Shown here in pieces: positions 21,525 to 35,035 of a stretch of 64,000 nucleotides of DNA. Position 1 is the first letter of the stretch. Each line of letters starts with the position of its first letter. This DNA is from Hyaloperonospora brassicae (lineage: Eukaryota > Oomycota > Peronosporomycetes > Peronosporales > Peronosporaceae): positions 1 to 64,000 of the forward strand of contig CANTFL010000393.1 of assembly GCA_947650285.1 (NCBI GenBank), given 5' to 3'. Both the position numbers and the translations under genes were made by a program. Under the pieces are notes generated by a model, which had not been told where the DNA came from, searched no databases, and worked only from the letters and a program-made list of their open reading frames with translations.

Positions 21525-24500
21525 AAGTTTGAAAAGAGAACGCCAATCGGTGCTAGGTACCGGTTGCATCGTTTGTCGAGAAAGGCAGGCATTTCTTGCC
21601 TCACTTAAGGTGATCCTTGTGCGAGTTGTGTTGACAACTCGCAGCGTGCATATAGGGACGTGTATTCCCCTTTGTTTGCCCTGGGGAAGGGCAAACATCT
21701 CGGCTGAGATGCGGGACGCGATAACAAACTTGCAAAGCGTCAACAAGCGCCAAAAAGCGTGTTTACCGATGGGCCCTCGGACCTATAGGCAGAGTCTCGT
21801 CGTACTGGTCGACGAGACCCTCAACATCAGCCATCAGCTGGTACCAAGGATCTCAGCTGTCATTCGATGGCGAACACCCCCGCCAGCGGACAAGGTAACT
21901 TGTATGCTCCCCGTTATTCATGCGGTGGCTCAAGATACGCCCCACGTGAAAGCGTCGACCACCGTGACAATCCACAAGTGGTTACTATGATGGTGGAAAG
22001 ATAAGGTCCGGCTCAGCTGCCGGGCCTGCAGGAACCTTTCGGTAACCATGAACGTTAGCTGACCGAGTTGAGGGAGGACGTCGATTGAGAGCACGATCGT
22101 CGACAAGACTTGTTGTCGAGTGTACGACGGCTCCGTACCGATCCGAAGAAGGACCGATCGGAATTCGCATTCACTCAGCTTGAGAACGAACGCGAAATGG
22201 TCGCTTGCACGATGGGCTAGAGGCGTCCTGTCAAGAGCATGCGTCACTGAAGGACCAACTTGAAAGTTTGGTCCGTGATCACAAGAATCGGTTGGGGATT
22301 CTTGAGCGTGGCTTTTATCTCCGCTCTCAAAAAAGGTCCTGTACTGATATTACGGGCGGAGATGACCAACGTAAAATGTAGGATGCGTGCGCATCCTAAG
22401 AAACATCTCAATCGTGTATGCATTGCCCTTGCGGTGCAACACACGAATGGGACCAATGTATTTCGGCAGTGATTTACTACTGCCGACATTAGTGACTACA
22501 TGTCCAGGTAAGTTTACCGTAGACAGTAGTACTAGGTCGTTAACCTTAAATAAAAGAACATTTGCTCTTCCATTCTTGTCTTCGTTCCGTTTCTGGCGGT
22601 CCACCGCATTTGCGATGGAGTCCTGAACAAAACGGACTACCGCCTCTCGAGTCAGCAGGAAGTTCTCTGCTGACTCTTTGTTTTGTCTTTCAGTGCGCTT
22701 CGTGCGCACTGCTAAGAGATCGTTCTCTTCTTCAACAAGGGTGTATTCTTCCTCGCTGGAATAATCATTGACGATGCTGAATATCCCAGCATCGTCATCG
22801 TTGTCAGATGTAGCAGCAGCGTCATCGCTACTGCTAAGCTCGATTTCCTCGATGTCGACGTTGTCGACATCGGCATCAAACGTATCGGCGTGAGCGGTGA
22901 TACGTGATGAGCAAGAGCCAAAACGGTTTTTGCTCGAGCGAGTCCCTCCCCTCCTTAACTCAGAGTCACTCTATATGAGGGCGGGAATACGTGGGTGGCG
23001 TAAGCCATTCACGTAGAACGTTGTATGCGTTGTGGACGCATGCACGGAGTTGTTGATGGCAAACTCAACCATCGGCAAGAACTCACTCCAATGTGTAAAG
23101 GGGTGGACGTATCCACGAAGAATTTCTTCGAGGACACGGTTCACCCGTTCAGTCTGACCATCCGTTTTGGGATGATCAGAGGTTGACAATTTCAACCGTG
23201 TTCCCAATGTGCGGAACACGGATTGCCAAAACGCCGCCGTGAACCGAGGGCCACGGTCGGATACGAGTTCACGGTGTAAACCGTGGAGTCGAAACACATT
23301 GTCGATAAAGACACGCGCACAGCCGTGGGCGTTAATAAATTCTGGGACCGCAGCAAGATGTACCATCTTGCTTAAACGATCCACAAACACAAGAATAACA
23401 TTGTTCTTGTTAGTGTCTTCGGGAACCCGAAGACAAAGTCCATCGACACGGACTCCCAACACTCTGCCGGGACCGGCAGAGGTTGTATCGGTGCACGGGA
23501 CGAAGGGCTAGGCTTTACCCGTTGACAGACCTCGCAAGAACGAATGTACTTGCGGACAAACTGATACTGGCGGGGCCAGTAAAAGGCACGACTGACCGTG
23601 AGGTAAGTCTTTTCTCGTCCATGATGCCCGCCAGACGGCGCATCGTGATATTCGAACATGATGCGTAATCGCAATTCATCATGATCGGGAACGACGACAC
23701 GAGGCGTGTCGTCGGCAACTGCTGTATAGTACAGCAGGCCATTGCGAGTCGTGTACCGATCCAAAGAGGAACGGTACAGAGCCGGCAAATCCGACAAGGA
23801 TTTCCGGGATGGGTTCGCAAGATGACCCATAAAACGGAGGAGATTCGTGTCTCCTGCGTATGATTTCCGCACGTCGTCGAGTAAAGGTGACGACGGCACA
23901 CTGATGGACAGTGTCGCAACAGTGGGCAAAGCCTCACTGTTGACTCGGGACGTTGGCTCGAAGTCGGGCCGACGTGACAACGCATCACCGACGACATTAA
24001 GTCGTCCTGGATTGTACTCCACGTAGAAGCAATATTCTTCGAAGAAAGACAGCCACCTCGCCATTCGTTGCGAGAGGTGTGGACTGTTTACGGCCGTGCG
24101 TAGTGACGCATGGTTCATATAGACGATGAACGGTCTATCTCTTGGGAGATAGACCCGGAACTTAGCCAGTGCATACTTCATGGCAAGTAGTTCCTTGTCA
24201 TGCACTGGGTAATTGCGTTCAGCTCGTGTGCATCTACCGCGATTGATAGCAGACGACGGGCTCTGCGCCGTCTGTGTCATACCGCATCAACGCACAGCCG
24301 ATAGCAAAATCGCTGGCGTCACAGACCACATGAAAAGGTCTGTTCTGATCTGCAATCGCCAAGATGGGCGATTGCATCAAGATTTTCTTGATGCTTTCAA
24401 AGGAACGCTGGCAGTCAGCGCTCCATGACCACTTCACATCTTTCTTGAGCAAGCAAGAAAGATGAACAGTCATCTCGGCGTAATTGCTCGAGTACTTGTG

Positions 24501-25445
24501 CAAGTACGCCGCTAGCCCAAGGAACTTACGAAGTCCCTTGATATCGACTGAAACAGGCCAGTCTGTGATTGGTTTAATCCTTTCCAGATCAGGACGTACG
24601 CCATTCTTACCCACGATGCATCTAAGAAGTTATATTTCGCAAGTCGCTAATATACACTTCTTGGGGTTGGCGTTTCAATTATGCTTGCGCATAATTTAAC
24701 TTACCTGATGTACGTGTGTTCTGTGAACTTTAAATTTTCCGTTTTTCCGCTCATATCCCGTCTATGAACAAACACCTGTCAAAATAACTCGACGCGACCC
24801 TTGCACCGTTATCAACAAATTTGTTACAAATCTGTTGAATGTTTTAGGGGCGTTACTAAGCCCCTGTGACATCACTAGCCACTCCCACAGCATACCGCTG
24901 GGGGTGCTCAATGCCGTGTACGGGATGTCCCGTTCACGCATGAGGATCATATAGAAGCCTTCCATCATATACATGGACGAGAAGATGGTGCTCTTTGACA
25001 TACGATGGCATGATTTTATATTATATTACATCTATGATTACGTCCTTACTCGGTATCGGCGTCTGAACCGGTACCGTTGAAGCATTCAACTTGTTGAAAT
25101 TCCTGCACAAACCGCCATCCTCATGTGGCCTTTTCAACACAGGAAGTCGGAGAGATGTGAGGGGAAGTTGATAACCTTACATGGCCTGCTGGAAAGCGAT
25201 CGGCAAAGAACTTGTCGATCGCTAGGACTTGTTCACGAGGCAGTGGCCACTGCTTCATGACACAGTACTTCGAGCCCGGCTTGAGCTCGATCTCGTGTCG
25301 AGTGCCTTTGTCCTTAGGCAAATCGCATGGTAAGGATTCAGGGAACACATCCTTGAATTCGATCAAATCCTTATACAAAGGATTTGCCTGAAGTGACTCC
25401 CAGGATTGAGATTCATATCTCTCAATCCGAGTCTTCTCATCGATG
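21525..25445 (-). repeat. right arm of the 3.9-kb inverted repeat
   Basis: Reverse complement of 13438-17355 with very few differences. It differs from the left arm in lacking the two integrase stops: the frame 23462-22971 is open through SDRGPRF and NRVLEE. Confidence 0.9.
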
Positions 25446-26286
25446 AAACTTTCGTCCATCGATGAACTGCTGAGAACCCTCTCGGTCTCAGTAAACATCG
25501 TTGCCGACCGAATATCGGTAACGTACTCGTCCTTTGCGACGAGTACACAGATCTGCTTGACTTTGCCACTGCGCAGATCGCGCAAGAACCATTTCGGTTC
25601 TTGCGTCGGCAGTTGAATTATCTCCGAAGCTAACTTCGGAGGCGCAACTAAATCAAGCGTGTAAGCGCCTACGCTTGATCGATCACTAACCAAGACATTC
25701 AGTGTCTCGATTACCTCCTGGAAAATCACATCCACAGGATCTGGAAGAGTTTTCGCCACAATGTAGTGATCATCTACATTGTGTTCTTGTACAGTCGTGC
25801 AAACGACCGTACCACAAGTGAGGCCATCGCACTCGCTCGCAGTACACCCACGTAAGTTTGGGCGTTCCAAGATATTCGTCAGGTGATTATCTGAGGAACA
25901 AGTAGCAGTTATCGTGACCGATCGATACTGCCAACTCACCCTTAACTCGAATCTCCTGTGCCAAGGAAACCCTAAGGTGACGTCGAACTTTTATTCTAGG
26001 TCAAGCACGATAAAATCATCATCGTACTGTTCGCCTTTAACGTGTAGTGGATTCCGACTACACGTTTTTTCACAGTGATCGACGCGCCTGCCGCTAGGCG
26101 CACCGTCATCTTCGTTGGAGGGATCTCCCGCTCCACGAAGTTAAAACTTTTTGCCTCTAGCGACTGGCGACGAACAAAATTGTTCAACGCCCCACATTCG
26201 ACTAGGGCGCGAAGTGACAAGTCTTTTGTCACTTCGAACTTCAAGGTGATGAGAGACACATCATTACCAGATGCAGAGACACACAA
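21785..26286 (-). pseudogene. pol of element 2 (disrupted)
   Basis: Protease at 26286-25996 has ECGALNNFVRR, so the catalytic Asp has become Glu. Reverse transcriptase spans about 25330-24762 with the same frame break in the catalytic motif as element 1. RNase H and the integrase N-terminus are in 24614-23372, with a TAG near 24235. The integrase core is in 23462-22971 with the DDE-type residues in MDFVFGF, SDRGPRF and NRVLEE. The integrase C-terminus lies at 22709-22350 and the chromodomain at 21952-21785. Not able to replicate by itself. Confidence 0.85.
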
Positions 26287-26388
26287 AATTTGTGTGTCGA
26301 AAGCAACCCATTTTTAGGAAATTGGAAAATTCTCTTGATGTTGCTGGATCAGTAGGGCGCTCCGCCCCTACTGATCCCGACCGTTTTT

Positions 26389-27487
26389 TTATGATCCACT
26401 TCGCTGTTGCGACTTCGCAACAGCAACGGAGCCTCGCCCTCCAGTTATTCTTGCTGGTTGGTGAATACTGCGCTCAGCACCGCGAGGTTCTGAGCGGGGG
26501 ACACTGCATTCATATGCGTAGTGTCCCAGTTTGTGACAGCGATGGCATCTCACCATTCGCTTGTCATTCGCAGGGCGAGGTTTCTCGCCCTCGACTTGAC
26601 AGAGGTCCATTGGTTCTGGACCTCCGACTGCTAATCGTCTCTGTGGACGATGCGGGGTTCAGTAGCGTGAGACTGCCTCACACTATGATGTTCTCGCTCC
26701 TCTGCAAAGATTGACTCTTAGAGCGTCTTTAGCTCTCCGCGGAAGAGGTGGTCGCTAACGAGACCGTCTGAAAGCCCTTGAATGAAGATTTTGATCAACA
26801 CAAACTCACTTACAGGGTTCACTACCATGCAGCTTGCAAGGTAGCGTACGTGCTGAGCGTAAGCGTAAACCTTACGCTTATCCTGTTTAATTCTGAGGAG
26901 TTCAGATAGTGTTCTGAACTCTGCTCTGGGCGGCTCGAACGTCTCACTGAGCAGGGTCTTGAAGACATCTAACGACCCAAACACATTTGGGTCGTGCAAC
27001 TTGAGGTTCAGGGCCCAAGCTCTGGCTTCTCCTGCCAGATTAGATTGAGCGAATGAGACTTGCATTCGCTCATCGTCGATGCGACGACCATCAATGGTAG
27101 CGTCCAGCTCGACGAATTACGTCAACAGGGAGTCTTCCTCGACTCCCCGATACTTGGAGACCATTAGTGTTAGAGACTCCCATCGACGCTCACGCGTCGG
27201 CTCTGCGGACTGAGACTGTTGTTGTCTCAGTGCTTCGGTCCGCTGGTGATCTTGTCGTTGTAACAAGGTCACCTGCACTCACGACTCATCAAGTTCTCGT
27301 TGCAAGAACTTGCTAATGACGGCATGTTGCTGGTCCCTATCCCTTGAGGATAGCGTGGCCCTATGGCTTCCTCGCCAACGGTCAAACTCATTCGTTCGAT
27401 CGTACTCCATTCGATGTCACTCAAATAGGAGTAGCTCTCACGGGTTCTGTGAAAGCTGTCGCCATCTACTTCGTTCAACATGTTCAT
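26389..27487 (-). pseudogene. gag of element 2
   Basis: ATG at 27487 (MNMLNEVDGDSFHRTRES). The frame is interrupted and resumes at 27065-26718 (capsid, SFAQSNLAGEARAWALNL, YAQHVRYLASC) and 26610-26389, where the zinc knuckle CHRCHKLGHYAYEC is complete. Downstream of PBS and LTR as expected. Confidence 0.8.
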
Positions 27488-27537
27488 GTTGGGCGATGGG
27501 GTTGTGGTCCTTGGACGGACTACAAAGTGCTACCAGG

Positions 27538-27977
27538 AGTAAGGGGGCACTGTTGAATTCGTACTGGTTGACCAGTACGGAGTATACTTTCACTGACGAC
27601 AGTGGTCGACAGTGCCCTGCTAGGTGTTTAAGAAACACATAGGAAGGAAAGGAGACTAAGTAGTCAGACTAGTCTCTTGGTAAAAGTAAAACTGTATTAA
27701 TATAATTAAGTCCTATAACTCCTTGAATCTCATGTTGTCCTGACTTAATTATACCAATATAACTAAATGTATGATGACGTCTACTCACCACCCATTGAGC
27801 GCGTCTAGCAGCGATTGGTGGGTTGATATCATCACGATATCAATCAATGAGTAGACCCTTCGGTCATCTCAACAATATCACCATGTATGTGATATTGTGA
27901 GAGGAATATTCGACTTAATATTGTTTATTGTCAAATTGTTTCAATGACATTATCATGTAACGGGCTACCCTGTATCA
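27538..27977 (-). repeat. 5' LTR of element 2 (type B)
   Basis: On the minus strand TGATACAGGGTAGCCCGTTA to CAGTGCCCCCTTAC, followed by the PBS-like CCTGGTAGCACTTTGTAGTC (27518-27537). Near-identical to 18223-18665. Flanked at 27978-27982 by CGTGA. Confidence 0.9.
27786..27821 (-). repeat. conserved LTR core, copy 3
   Basis: Same as copy 2 on the minus strand, in its partner LTR. Confidence 0.75.
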
Positions 27978-27982
27978 CGTGA

Positions 27983-28301
27983 TGTCACATGTGCGTCCGA
28001 CCCGATCATAGGTAGCATCAACAGAATGCGCGGCTTGTCCTCCTTGTTTGCTGATAAATTGTGCATCAGGGCAATACCGTCTTTTTACCTCTCGAACGTT
28101 CAGCTACACGCGTTCGGCGCTAATCAGTCGTACCTACTTGTAGAAATCCATAGGATAATACCTTCTGAGTCTGCTTTGCAAGAGAGAGAGGAGCAAGCTT
28201 TGTAGCTCGCAAGTGTATACAAGTCGTGCAGTTCTGGCGCAGAACGAAGCGTGGAAAAAATTCCGTATCCATTCAAGACAGTTATGATTGGCGGCTAGCG
28301 T
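27983..28301 (-). repeat. left part of the second copy of the protease upstream region, inverted
   Basis: Reverse complement matches 2388-2717 at roughly 85-87%. It joined 18666-19812 before element 2 inserted and the inversion occurred. Its divergence is far higher than that of the right part (about 0.6%). Confidence 0.8.
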
Positions 28302-29121
28302 AACGGGATCACACGTCGGTGAATAGCCGACATGATATGTGTCGTTTATACCTAGGACGAGACCCCATAAAAAATAATATCAGAAAACCTTATAATTTCT
28401 TGTGGATGACGCGTTACAGCCACTCAAGGCAATATCTTATGAAAGGGACTAATACGGGTCATTATTGTCTCAGGTGGGTACGTTTAGACTAATGTATCTT
28501 TTCACATAAAAGCAAAATTTAGAGCGGTTCCCGATTTGGTCTGTTAAAGACACGTTCCTTGCTAAGGCGTCTCAGATCGTTAAAAAGAGTCAAGTCTTGT
28601 TAAGGCATTGACCACTATGCACAATGTCCAGTCGATTCATTGAATCCTTCAGGTCTCTTGAATAAGGACCTGGAAATTTATGATCGTCGACTCGTAGAGT
28701 CGTAATCTTGTAAAGAACAGCTTGCTTGGCAAGCAGAAAGCCTTCCTTAGGGGAGGAGCTGTACCAGCTCCGCTCTGATACAGCACAAGTATACGTTAAA
28801 AAAACCTATGGCATGCCAATATATTGTAACAGACTACATGAATACGACGAGACGAGAAAAATCTTTTAATGCCCTCGCAGGTAGAGCGAATTTGTAAGTA
28901 CGTATGTCACGTTGCTATATTATACCTTTGTGCTTCACATGCGAGTGGGACGATATTATACGCTAATGTACATCATGAACTTTAATTCAGCAAGGAATAC
29001 TGCTTATGTCTCCGCAGCACATTCAGCTCAATTAAATTCAACAAGGACATCACTTTTGTCGAAAGAGTTGTTATGACCACAATATAAGTGAGGAATTTTA
29101 TGCTTGATATTGTACAATAGT
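28302..29121. other. no gene recognised
   Basis: No coherent open frame. GTAACGGGAT at about 28299 resembles an LTR terminus and may be a broken repeat edge. Confidence 0.35.
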
Positions 29122-29557
29122 TATAACAGGGTATTGGGATCTACGCACTGACAAGAGTGCGTAGCAAGCTTTCACTGATTGCAGTGGGAACCAGTGACCT
29201 CGTTAGCTTGCGTTCACTGTAAGGGATCATAGGAATAATATGTACGTAAAACTTAGATAAGAAAAGGAAAAGAATAAGCGTATTATTATTTAACTTAATT
29301 AGTCTCGTTACTTCTTTGGCTTGCCTTAAATATATTAATTATAATCCATGTATAATGGCGTCTACTCACCACCCATTGCGCGCGTCTAGTAGCGATTGGT
29401 GGGTAAATCTTAATATATCTCAATTTATGAGTAGACCTTAAAGCATCGCACCAATATAACAGAACTCAGCATTATTAGGTTCATAATATCACAATTTATG
29501 TCTATTATTAACATAGTACATAATGACAATACAATGTAACAGGGTCGCCCCGCTACA
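29122..29557 (-). repeat. solo LTR (type B-related)
   Basis: On the minus strand TGTAGCGGGGCGACCCTGTT at the start and CCCAATACCCTGTTATA at the end, with the conserved CCACC...GGTGG core at 29367-29402 and no element body beside it. No clear target duplication (ATAGT against ATTGA). Confidence 0.7.
29367..29402 (-). repeat. conserved LTR core, copy 4
   Basis: Minus strand CCACCAATCGCTACTAGACG then CGCGCAATGGGTGGTG, in the solo LTR. Confidence 0.75.
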
Positions 29558-30902
29558 ATTGATGTTGCGAGGCAGCCATAATCAGCGTAGTTACGCTCCG
29601 TGCCATTAATTTCACTCACTCCAATCATCTATACATTATGTGCCAATAATAATAACGCATGTTTATCCGTCGTCTAATGGCATCTCGTTCGTACGTGTTC
29701 CACCGTTCACAGAAGTGTATACGCGCGGATACTACACGGCGCCGTCTCATTTCAATTTAAGTTAATTGGGACAGCCAATAAGGCGGCTGTACAGTCATAT
29801 CATATCATCTATATATAGATATTATCGCGAAAAGCAACGTTTCTCTTCATCGAACAATGAACAGCGCTGACTGGCTACAATTGGAGCGTGGACACATCTC
29901 GTTTTTTCACTATATAATGTGAAATATTCGGATGGATCCCTTAAAATTACAATATTGACGAAGGGATGAATTAGATTACCATGTTAGTATGAATAGTCGT
30001 AGGCGTGTGTATTTTTGGTCATTTAGAATATGTCAAATGTGTATTTTCATTTTTTTACGTGTATAACTCTGCCGTTGACTGTTTAGTACATTTTTAAATA
30101 TTTAACTTATCGGCGCAAGTTTAATATTGTCTAATCGAGCGGGGTATTATAAATAGGTGATCAATTGGTGCGGTAATATGACTTTTTAAATTTTAGTATA
30201 CATATATAAGACGGCATGATTTGTAATATTAGTCCAAACCCGGCCGAGTTATTCGGCATATTCGATGATGGCCAATCATCATCCATATCAGCTTAGGTCT
30301 ACACGCCCATCATCGATGGCTAGCCACGTTTGGGTGTGTAAATGCAGGTGGGTACTAGCAGGTGCGGGCTAGCCAGGTGCGTGATTTTATCGTTCCGCGC
30401 GACAGGAATTTGCTACTCGGTTGCTGTACGCCACATAGACCCGGCTGTATAGCCTAACGCATCCTTTTCCCCACAGAACATAATATGCTCGTTTGGAGGT
30501 AAAGTTTTTGTTAGATTATAATTGCTGACACCCGATTTAATTGGAATCATGGGTTCGGGTGGGGTTTTAAGAGCAATGCGTATCATACATTGTTTAAGGA
30601 CCTTACATTCATTTTAAGACGTGATCAAACAGAAAACCGCTGGACTGGAACGGTTGATGCCTAAGGCACCGAGTGGAATCCGATAGAGTCATCATAAAAC
30701 CCTTATTTTTTCTTTGCAAACGCAGTGCAAGCAATAAGATCGAATGATATATGCAGTTTTTGTAAAAGTAGCACGATCAGGTGTGTAGAATGTACGACCA
30801 GATCGTATTGCTTTTCCATTAAAATTCGATTCGATTATAAGCAGCTTGCCTAAAAAACGCTAGGCTAGCTAAAACAATTGCCTTGTTGCTCGATTCTTAA
30901 AC
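29558..30902. other. AT-rich spacer, no gene
   Basis: No coding or structural RNA signal recognised. Confidence 0.4.
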
Positions 30903-30974
30903 ATATCTTAAATTTTGGGTAATAATATTTACCCCCATTATACTATTTTTACCCCCTGGAACCAAAACACGGTG
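30903..30974 (+). repeat. left terminal inverted repeat of the MULE
   Basis: Contains AAATTTTGGGTAATAATATT and, at the inner end, CCCCCTGGAACCAAAACACG; the reverse complement of the right end has the same order with small gaps. Confidence 0.75.
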
Positions 30975-31079
30975 TATTTTACCACTTATACGTAATCAAT
31001 AATGGCAACTATATTAATTGGTACTATGCACTACCATTTACTTTAAACTTCACAACTACCATAAGGAACTTCTTGATAT

Positions 31080-32970
31080 TTGATGGAGTCTAATAATTTC
31101 TTCGATCTCAAGTATGTTTCCGCAAAGGAGATGTTCATGGCTCTCCAATTGAAAGCGCGCAAGCTTAAGTTTTCTCTTTCTATCTTTAGGTCCGACAATA
31201 AAACAGGGAAAATGATTGTTGTGTGCGACCGATCGGGATCATTTAAGTCTACTACCGTCGCGCGAAAGACAAATACAAAACGTACAGGATGCGAGTACTG
31301 CTCATAGCGCGACCGATCGGCGTTGTCAAGATGTGGCAGGTGACTCGACATGAATAAGCGCACAACCATGACATGTCCACAAACCTCGACATGCATTCTC
31401 ACGCTAGACAGCTAAAAATTGAGCAACGAAGCAAGCGCATTAGACTAGAGAGAGAAGGTATACGGCCAAAAGAGCAACTTGCGTTCCTCAGATAGGAGTA
31501 TCTAAACTTCTGCGACGTAAGCGGGGACACTTACAATGATAAACAGAAGGGGCGCAAAGAGTACTTGAATGGAGGTATGCCGATTCAAGCGCTGTTCGAT
31601 GAGATGCAAGCAAAAAACAACTGCTGTAATCTCAATCTTGCCGCATAGGGTCAAATTTGCCCCTTGATGTTTGCAATCCTCATGCCATCGCCCTTGATGC
31701 AGAGTTCTGTGACGTCATCGTACTCGACTGCACTTACAAGAATAAAAGTATACGATACCTATGCTCAGTTGTGTCGGCGTCACCCCGTTTGGCCAGTCAT
31801 TCCTCATTTGCACAACATTTATGCCAACTAAGAACGAAAGGAACTACAAACGGGATCTAACCTCTTTAAGAAGATGCTTAAGAGTCTAAACAAACGACTA
31901 AAATTCGCAAATTCTAGTCGGCGACAACGATTCGGCTCTCTTAAACGCTGAGCACCACGTATTTTCGTTTGCGACACGATTGCTGTGCCGCTGGCACATA
32001 AATAAAAATGTTGTTTCTAAATGCAAAATTTCCTTTACGAATAGAGATGAATGGGAAGTCATGATTGTGGACTGTAGCGCTCTCTGATATACATCAAGTA
32101 TCGAAGTTTCCGAAGAACAATGAGACGAATTTAAGACCAAGTACCGACATCTCCATTTTGTCAGACGCCACCTGTATAGAACGTGGGTCAAGCACAAAGA
32201 GAAGATTATTTAAGCGTGGGTGGGAGACGTTTTCCATCATTGGCTGATACACTACATCTGGAGCTGAGTCATTGCATTCGTTCTTGAAGCGCCTTTTGCG
32301 ATCGTCAATTGGTGATCAGCTCACAGTAATTTAATGTCTCCACTTTGTGATCGAGCACCAAGTGGTGGAGCTGAAAATGATGCACGCTGATGATCTCATG
32401 AAACGACCAAAATTCGCAGCAGCGCCCATATACACCCAGGTTGTGCATAAAGTTTCATCTCATGCGCTCACATTCGTCCACGAACACCATGCATATACCT
32501 ACCAATGTGATTCCAAGTTTCGATTGGCTATAGACCTACCGTTCAAGCAATCTGCTCAAAATGGAATCAACGATGATGCACCCTTCACACTAAAAGATTT
32601 CGACTCGCATTGGTGGTTAGAAAAGTTTACTCTCGCTTCTGCTGCAGGAGATGTGAAAAGCAACGTTCGAATCGATGACTTGGTTCCACATCTATTTTAA
32701 GTATTCGACTCAGCACCAACCCATATAAAAATTTCTATTCGAGCATACAGTCCTAATACAATATTGACGGGTCCAAGCGTGTCTGTGATAGGTCCAGTCG
32801 AAACAATACCAAAAGGAAGACTATGCGGAGCAACTAACAGACAAAATCTGCTGCGAGAACCGTCTGCGTTTGAGTATATCGAGGGGTCTGCTATCTTGAC
32901 TCGGAAGTGCAGTATCTGCAGACAATATGGGCACAATGAGCGCTCATGCACCAATTTTGCAAGGGTGTAG
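31080..32970 (+). pseudogene. MULE transposase (degenerate)
   Basis: N-terminal FAR1-like zinc-binding/DNA-binding region at 31083-31306 (SDNKTGKMIVVCDRSGSF, KRTGCEYC). Catalytic core pieces in order: first Asp in VIVLDCTYKN (about 31726), second Asp in VGDNDSALLNA (about 31923-31931) followed by LLCRWHINKNV, and Glu in GAESLHSFLKRLL (about 32265). A helical region follows at 32347-32697, then a C-terminal CCHC zinc knuckle CSICRQYGHNERSC at 32908-32949. Stops and frameshifts separate these blocks, so no functional protein is possible, but the order and spacing of a complete MULE transposase are preserved. Confidence 0.8.
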
Positions 32971-33904
32971 GAGATGCATAAAAAACGTACAGCGATCGTC
33001 GAATAGGTTAGAGGCGTGGGCACAGTAAAAGAAGCAGTACTCATTGGCCATGGCGGACAGAGCATCGTGGTCTATGTATCGTCACTTGCATGGTACAAAC
33101 ACACCAAGAAAACAACAAAGCAAAACGGAAGCGCACCTGCGGGTCGTACTGTACGAGAATTTAGCATGTTCGCAGTCTGCTTTGTTCCCGATTATCGTAG
33201 AGCTGATGTAGGGTCGGTATTACAGTAAACGACACATTTTTTTTCTTTTCCTGGTATTCTTCGTCTTGACCCCTTTCTTTAAGTAAGCAGTTAGATTATG
33301 TACCAGCGTGTGATCCAATTAGTACGCAACCACGGCACTGTAAAACGTTCGTATGACGCAATAAAAAATTATCTACATAGTCGTGTAGCGCCGAGTAAGA
33401 TCACGCTCGGGCGTAACTGTCGTTTGCGGGATTCTTTATCTCTAGCGTCCATGTTCTAAACATCCTAGGCGTGTTCGTCATATGCTTGACCTTATAGGAG
33501 AACATTTTTTATTGTTGTCAGCTCTAACCGAGAGTATAATCCATCTTTTAGACAATACGAACATCGTATAACACTTTGATACCCGCTTGTCTTCTTCAGC
33601 ACAACATCTAGAGTGAATTATCGTTTAGCTTTCTATGTTGATCTCAACTACATGTTGTAGTAATGCAAACATGTATATGTATCCTATCTTTAAGACCTCC
33701 GTATTTAGAAGCTCACACAACTGCAACCTTGATGTATCAACCATCCGTGATAACATTGTCGTTCACCAGTTGAACACGCATTATACCAATGCGCATATTT
33801 ATAATAGATGTAGGACAATGTTGTACGCAAGATCATCTTGTTATACAATAGCCATACGCGGCGTGTGACCTTGTGCATCGCACTGTTTTATAAAAATTAG
33901 AAGG

Positions 33905-33986
33905 CACCTTGTTTTGGTTCCAGGGGGGTGAAAATAGTAAAAAAATAGGGTGGAGAAAATATCATTACCCTAAATTTTTAGATACA
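33905..33986 (-). repeat. right terminal inverted repeat of the MULE
   Basis: Reads CACCTTGTTTTGGTTCCAGG inward-to-outward; the reverse complement ends AAATTTAGGGTAATGATATT, matching the left end. Confidence 0.75.
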
Positions 33987-35035
33987 TTGTAAAACGGTGT
34001 GTCTTAATCTGTAGTACCGCGAATCCGTAATTTTGTAATGACTGACGATGAAGTCTGCTGGCAATTCTATCATTACAACTTAGTGCCGCCACTGTTTTTA
34101 CTTTTAAGTCATTTACATCAATTTATTATATATTATATCTACTTTTTGTGAATGACATGGCACTGTTTTTCAAATAGTGCGCGATGCTTTGCTCTTGTGC
34201 GCTTTATCCGAACCTAACTGCCGACGATCGCCTGTGCCTGAACATTTTAGCGATGGGCAGTTGTTGGCACAATTTGTAGGCAAGAGCCAATTATGATTTT
34301 CAAGTTGCAAAGTGAAAGGAACGACTGATCGCCGCAGACAAAAACGGGAGAAAGTTTCGACCGAGCAACACAATTCTGTTAGCGTCCAATCACAAGCCAC
34401 CATGTCGCTCGAGCTGAATTCTTTCAAATCATCGTAGGGCTAGGGCTTCGTGGCACAGGAATTCGAGTCGTCACGCATTCCATCCGTCCGCAATGACGAG
34501 GTTATCCTGCAATCAATATTACAACTGCGGCAAGGCTTGTGTAGACGCCACAACGGCAGACAGCGCCATCTTCATTTCGAGCGAAACCTGTGCAACTTCT
34601 ATTCACCGACGACGAAACGGCCGCTGCCAAGAGAATATAACAACATGGCTGGAGGAGACGGCATGCTTTGATTGCGCCTGGCTAGCACCCAGGTCCAGTT
34701 GGGTAGCGCCTCATCGTTGATCAAGGTCAAAACAGGCTTTGTCCCGAGGCGATAGAGGAGGTAAAGTTGCTGGTTGTCGTCCGCTGTGTGCTGTATGTGG
34801 CAGCAGCAGCAGAGCAGACCATCCGCTCTTGAGCGCCTGGTCGGTCGCAGCAACGCTTTTCGCGGAGTCGCCCGATTTGCCATTATTCGCAGCCGTTACA
34901 CCAACCCGGCTTCCACGAGTTTTTACCCACTGCGTTTTTGTATGCGTTGGTGCCCCTGTCCCAGAAGTGTTTTTTGCAACGTTCTCGCTCCCCCTCCTGC
35001 TTTTCCTTCTCCTGGCCGCAGCCCCTTCCACTTCT
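33987..35035. other. upstream region of the AN1 gene, no other gene
   Basis: Base composition rises in GC towards the AN1 gene. Long open frames between 34600 and 35600 on both strands are shadows caused by this GC-rich composition. Confidence 0.4.

Larger units (their letters stand above)
21525..27977 (-). mobile_element. Ty3/gypsy chromovirus element 2 (body); 3' end displaced to 17356-18665
   Basis: Minus-strand order LTR 27538-27977, PBS, gag, protease, reverse transcriptase, RNase H, integrase, chromodomain. The 5' LTR is flanked by CGTGA (27978-27982), the reverse complement of the TCACG that follows its partner LTR at 18665. This is the younger element: its LTR pair differs at only about 3% of positions. 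Confidence 0.85.
30903..33986 (+). mobile_element. MULE (Mutator-like) DNA transposon with terminal inverted repeats, decayed
   Basis: 3.08 kb between two inverted repeats, with a decayed MULE transposase inside. A possible 9-bp target duplication, as MULEs make, is TTCTTAAAC (30894-30902) against TTGTAAAAC (33987-33995), 7 of 9 matching; this is tentative because the TIR edge is not sharp. Confidence 0.75.
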
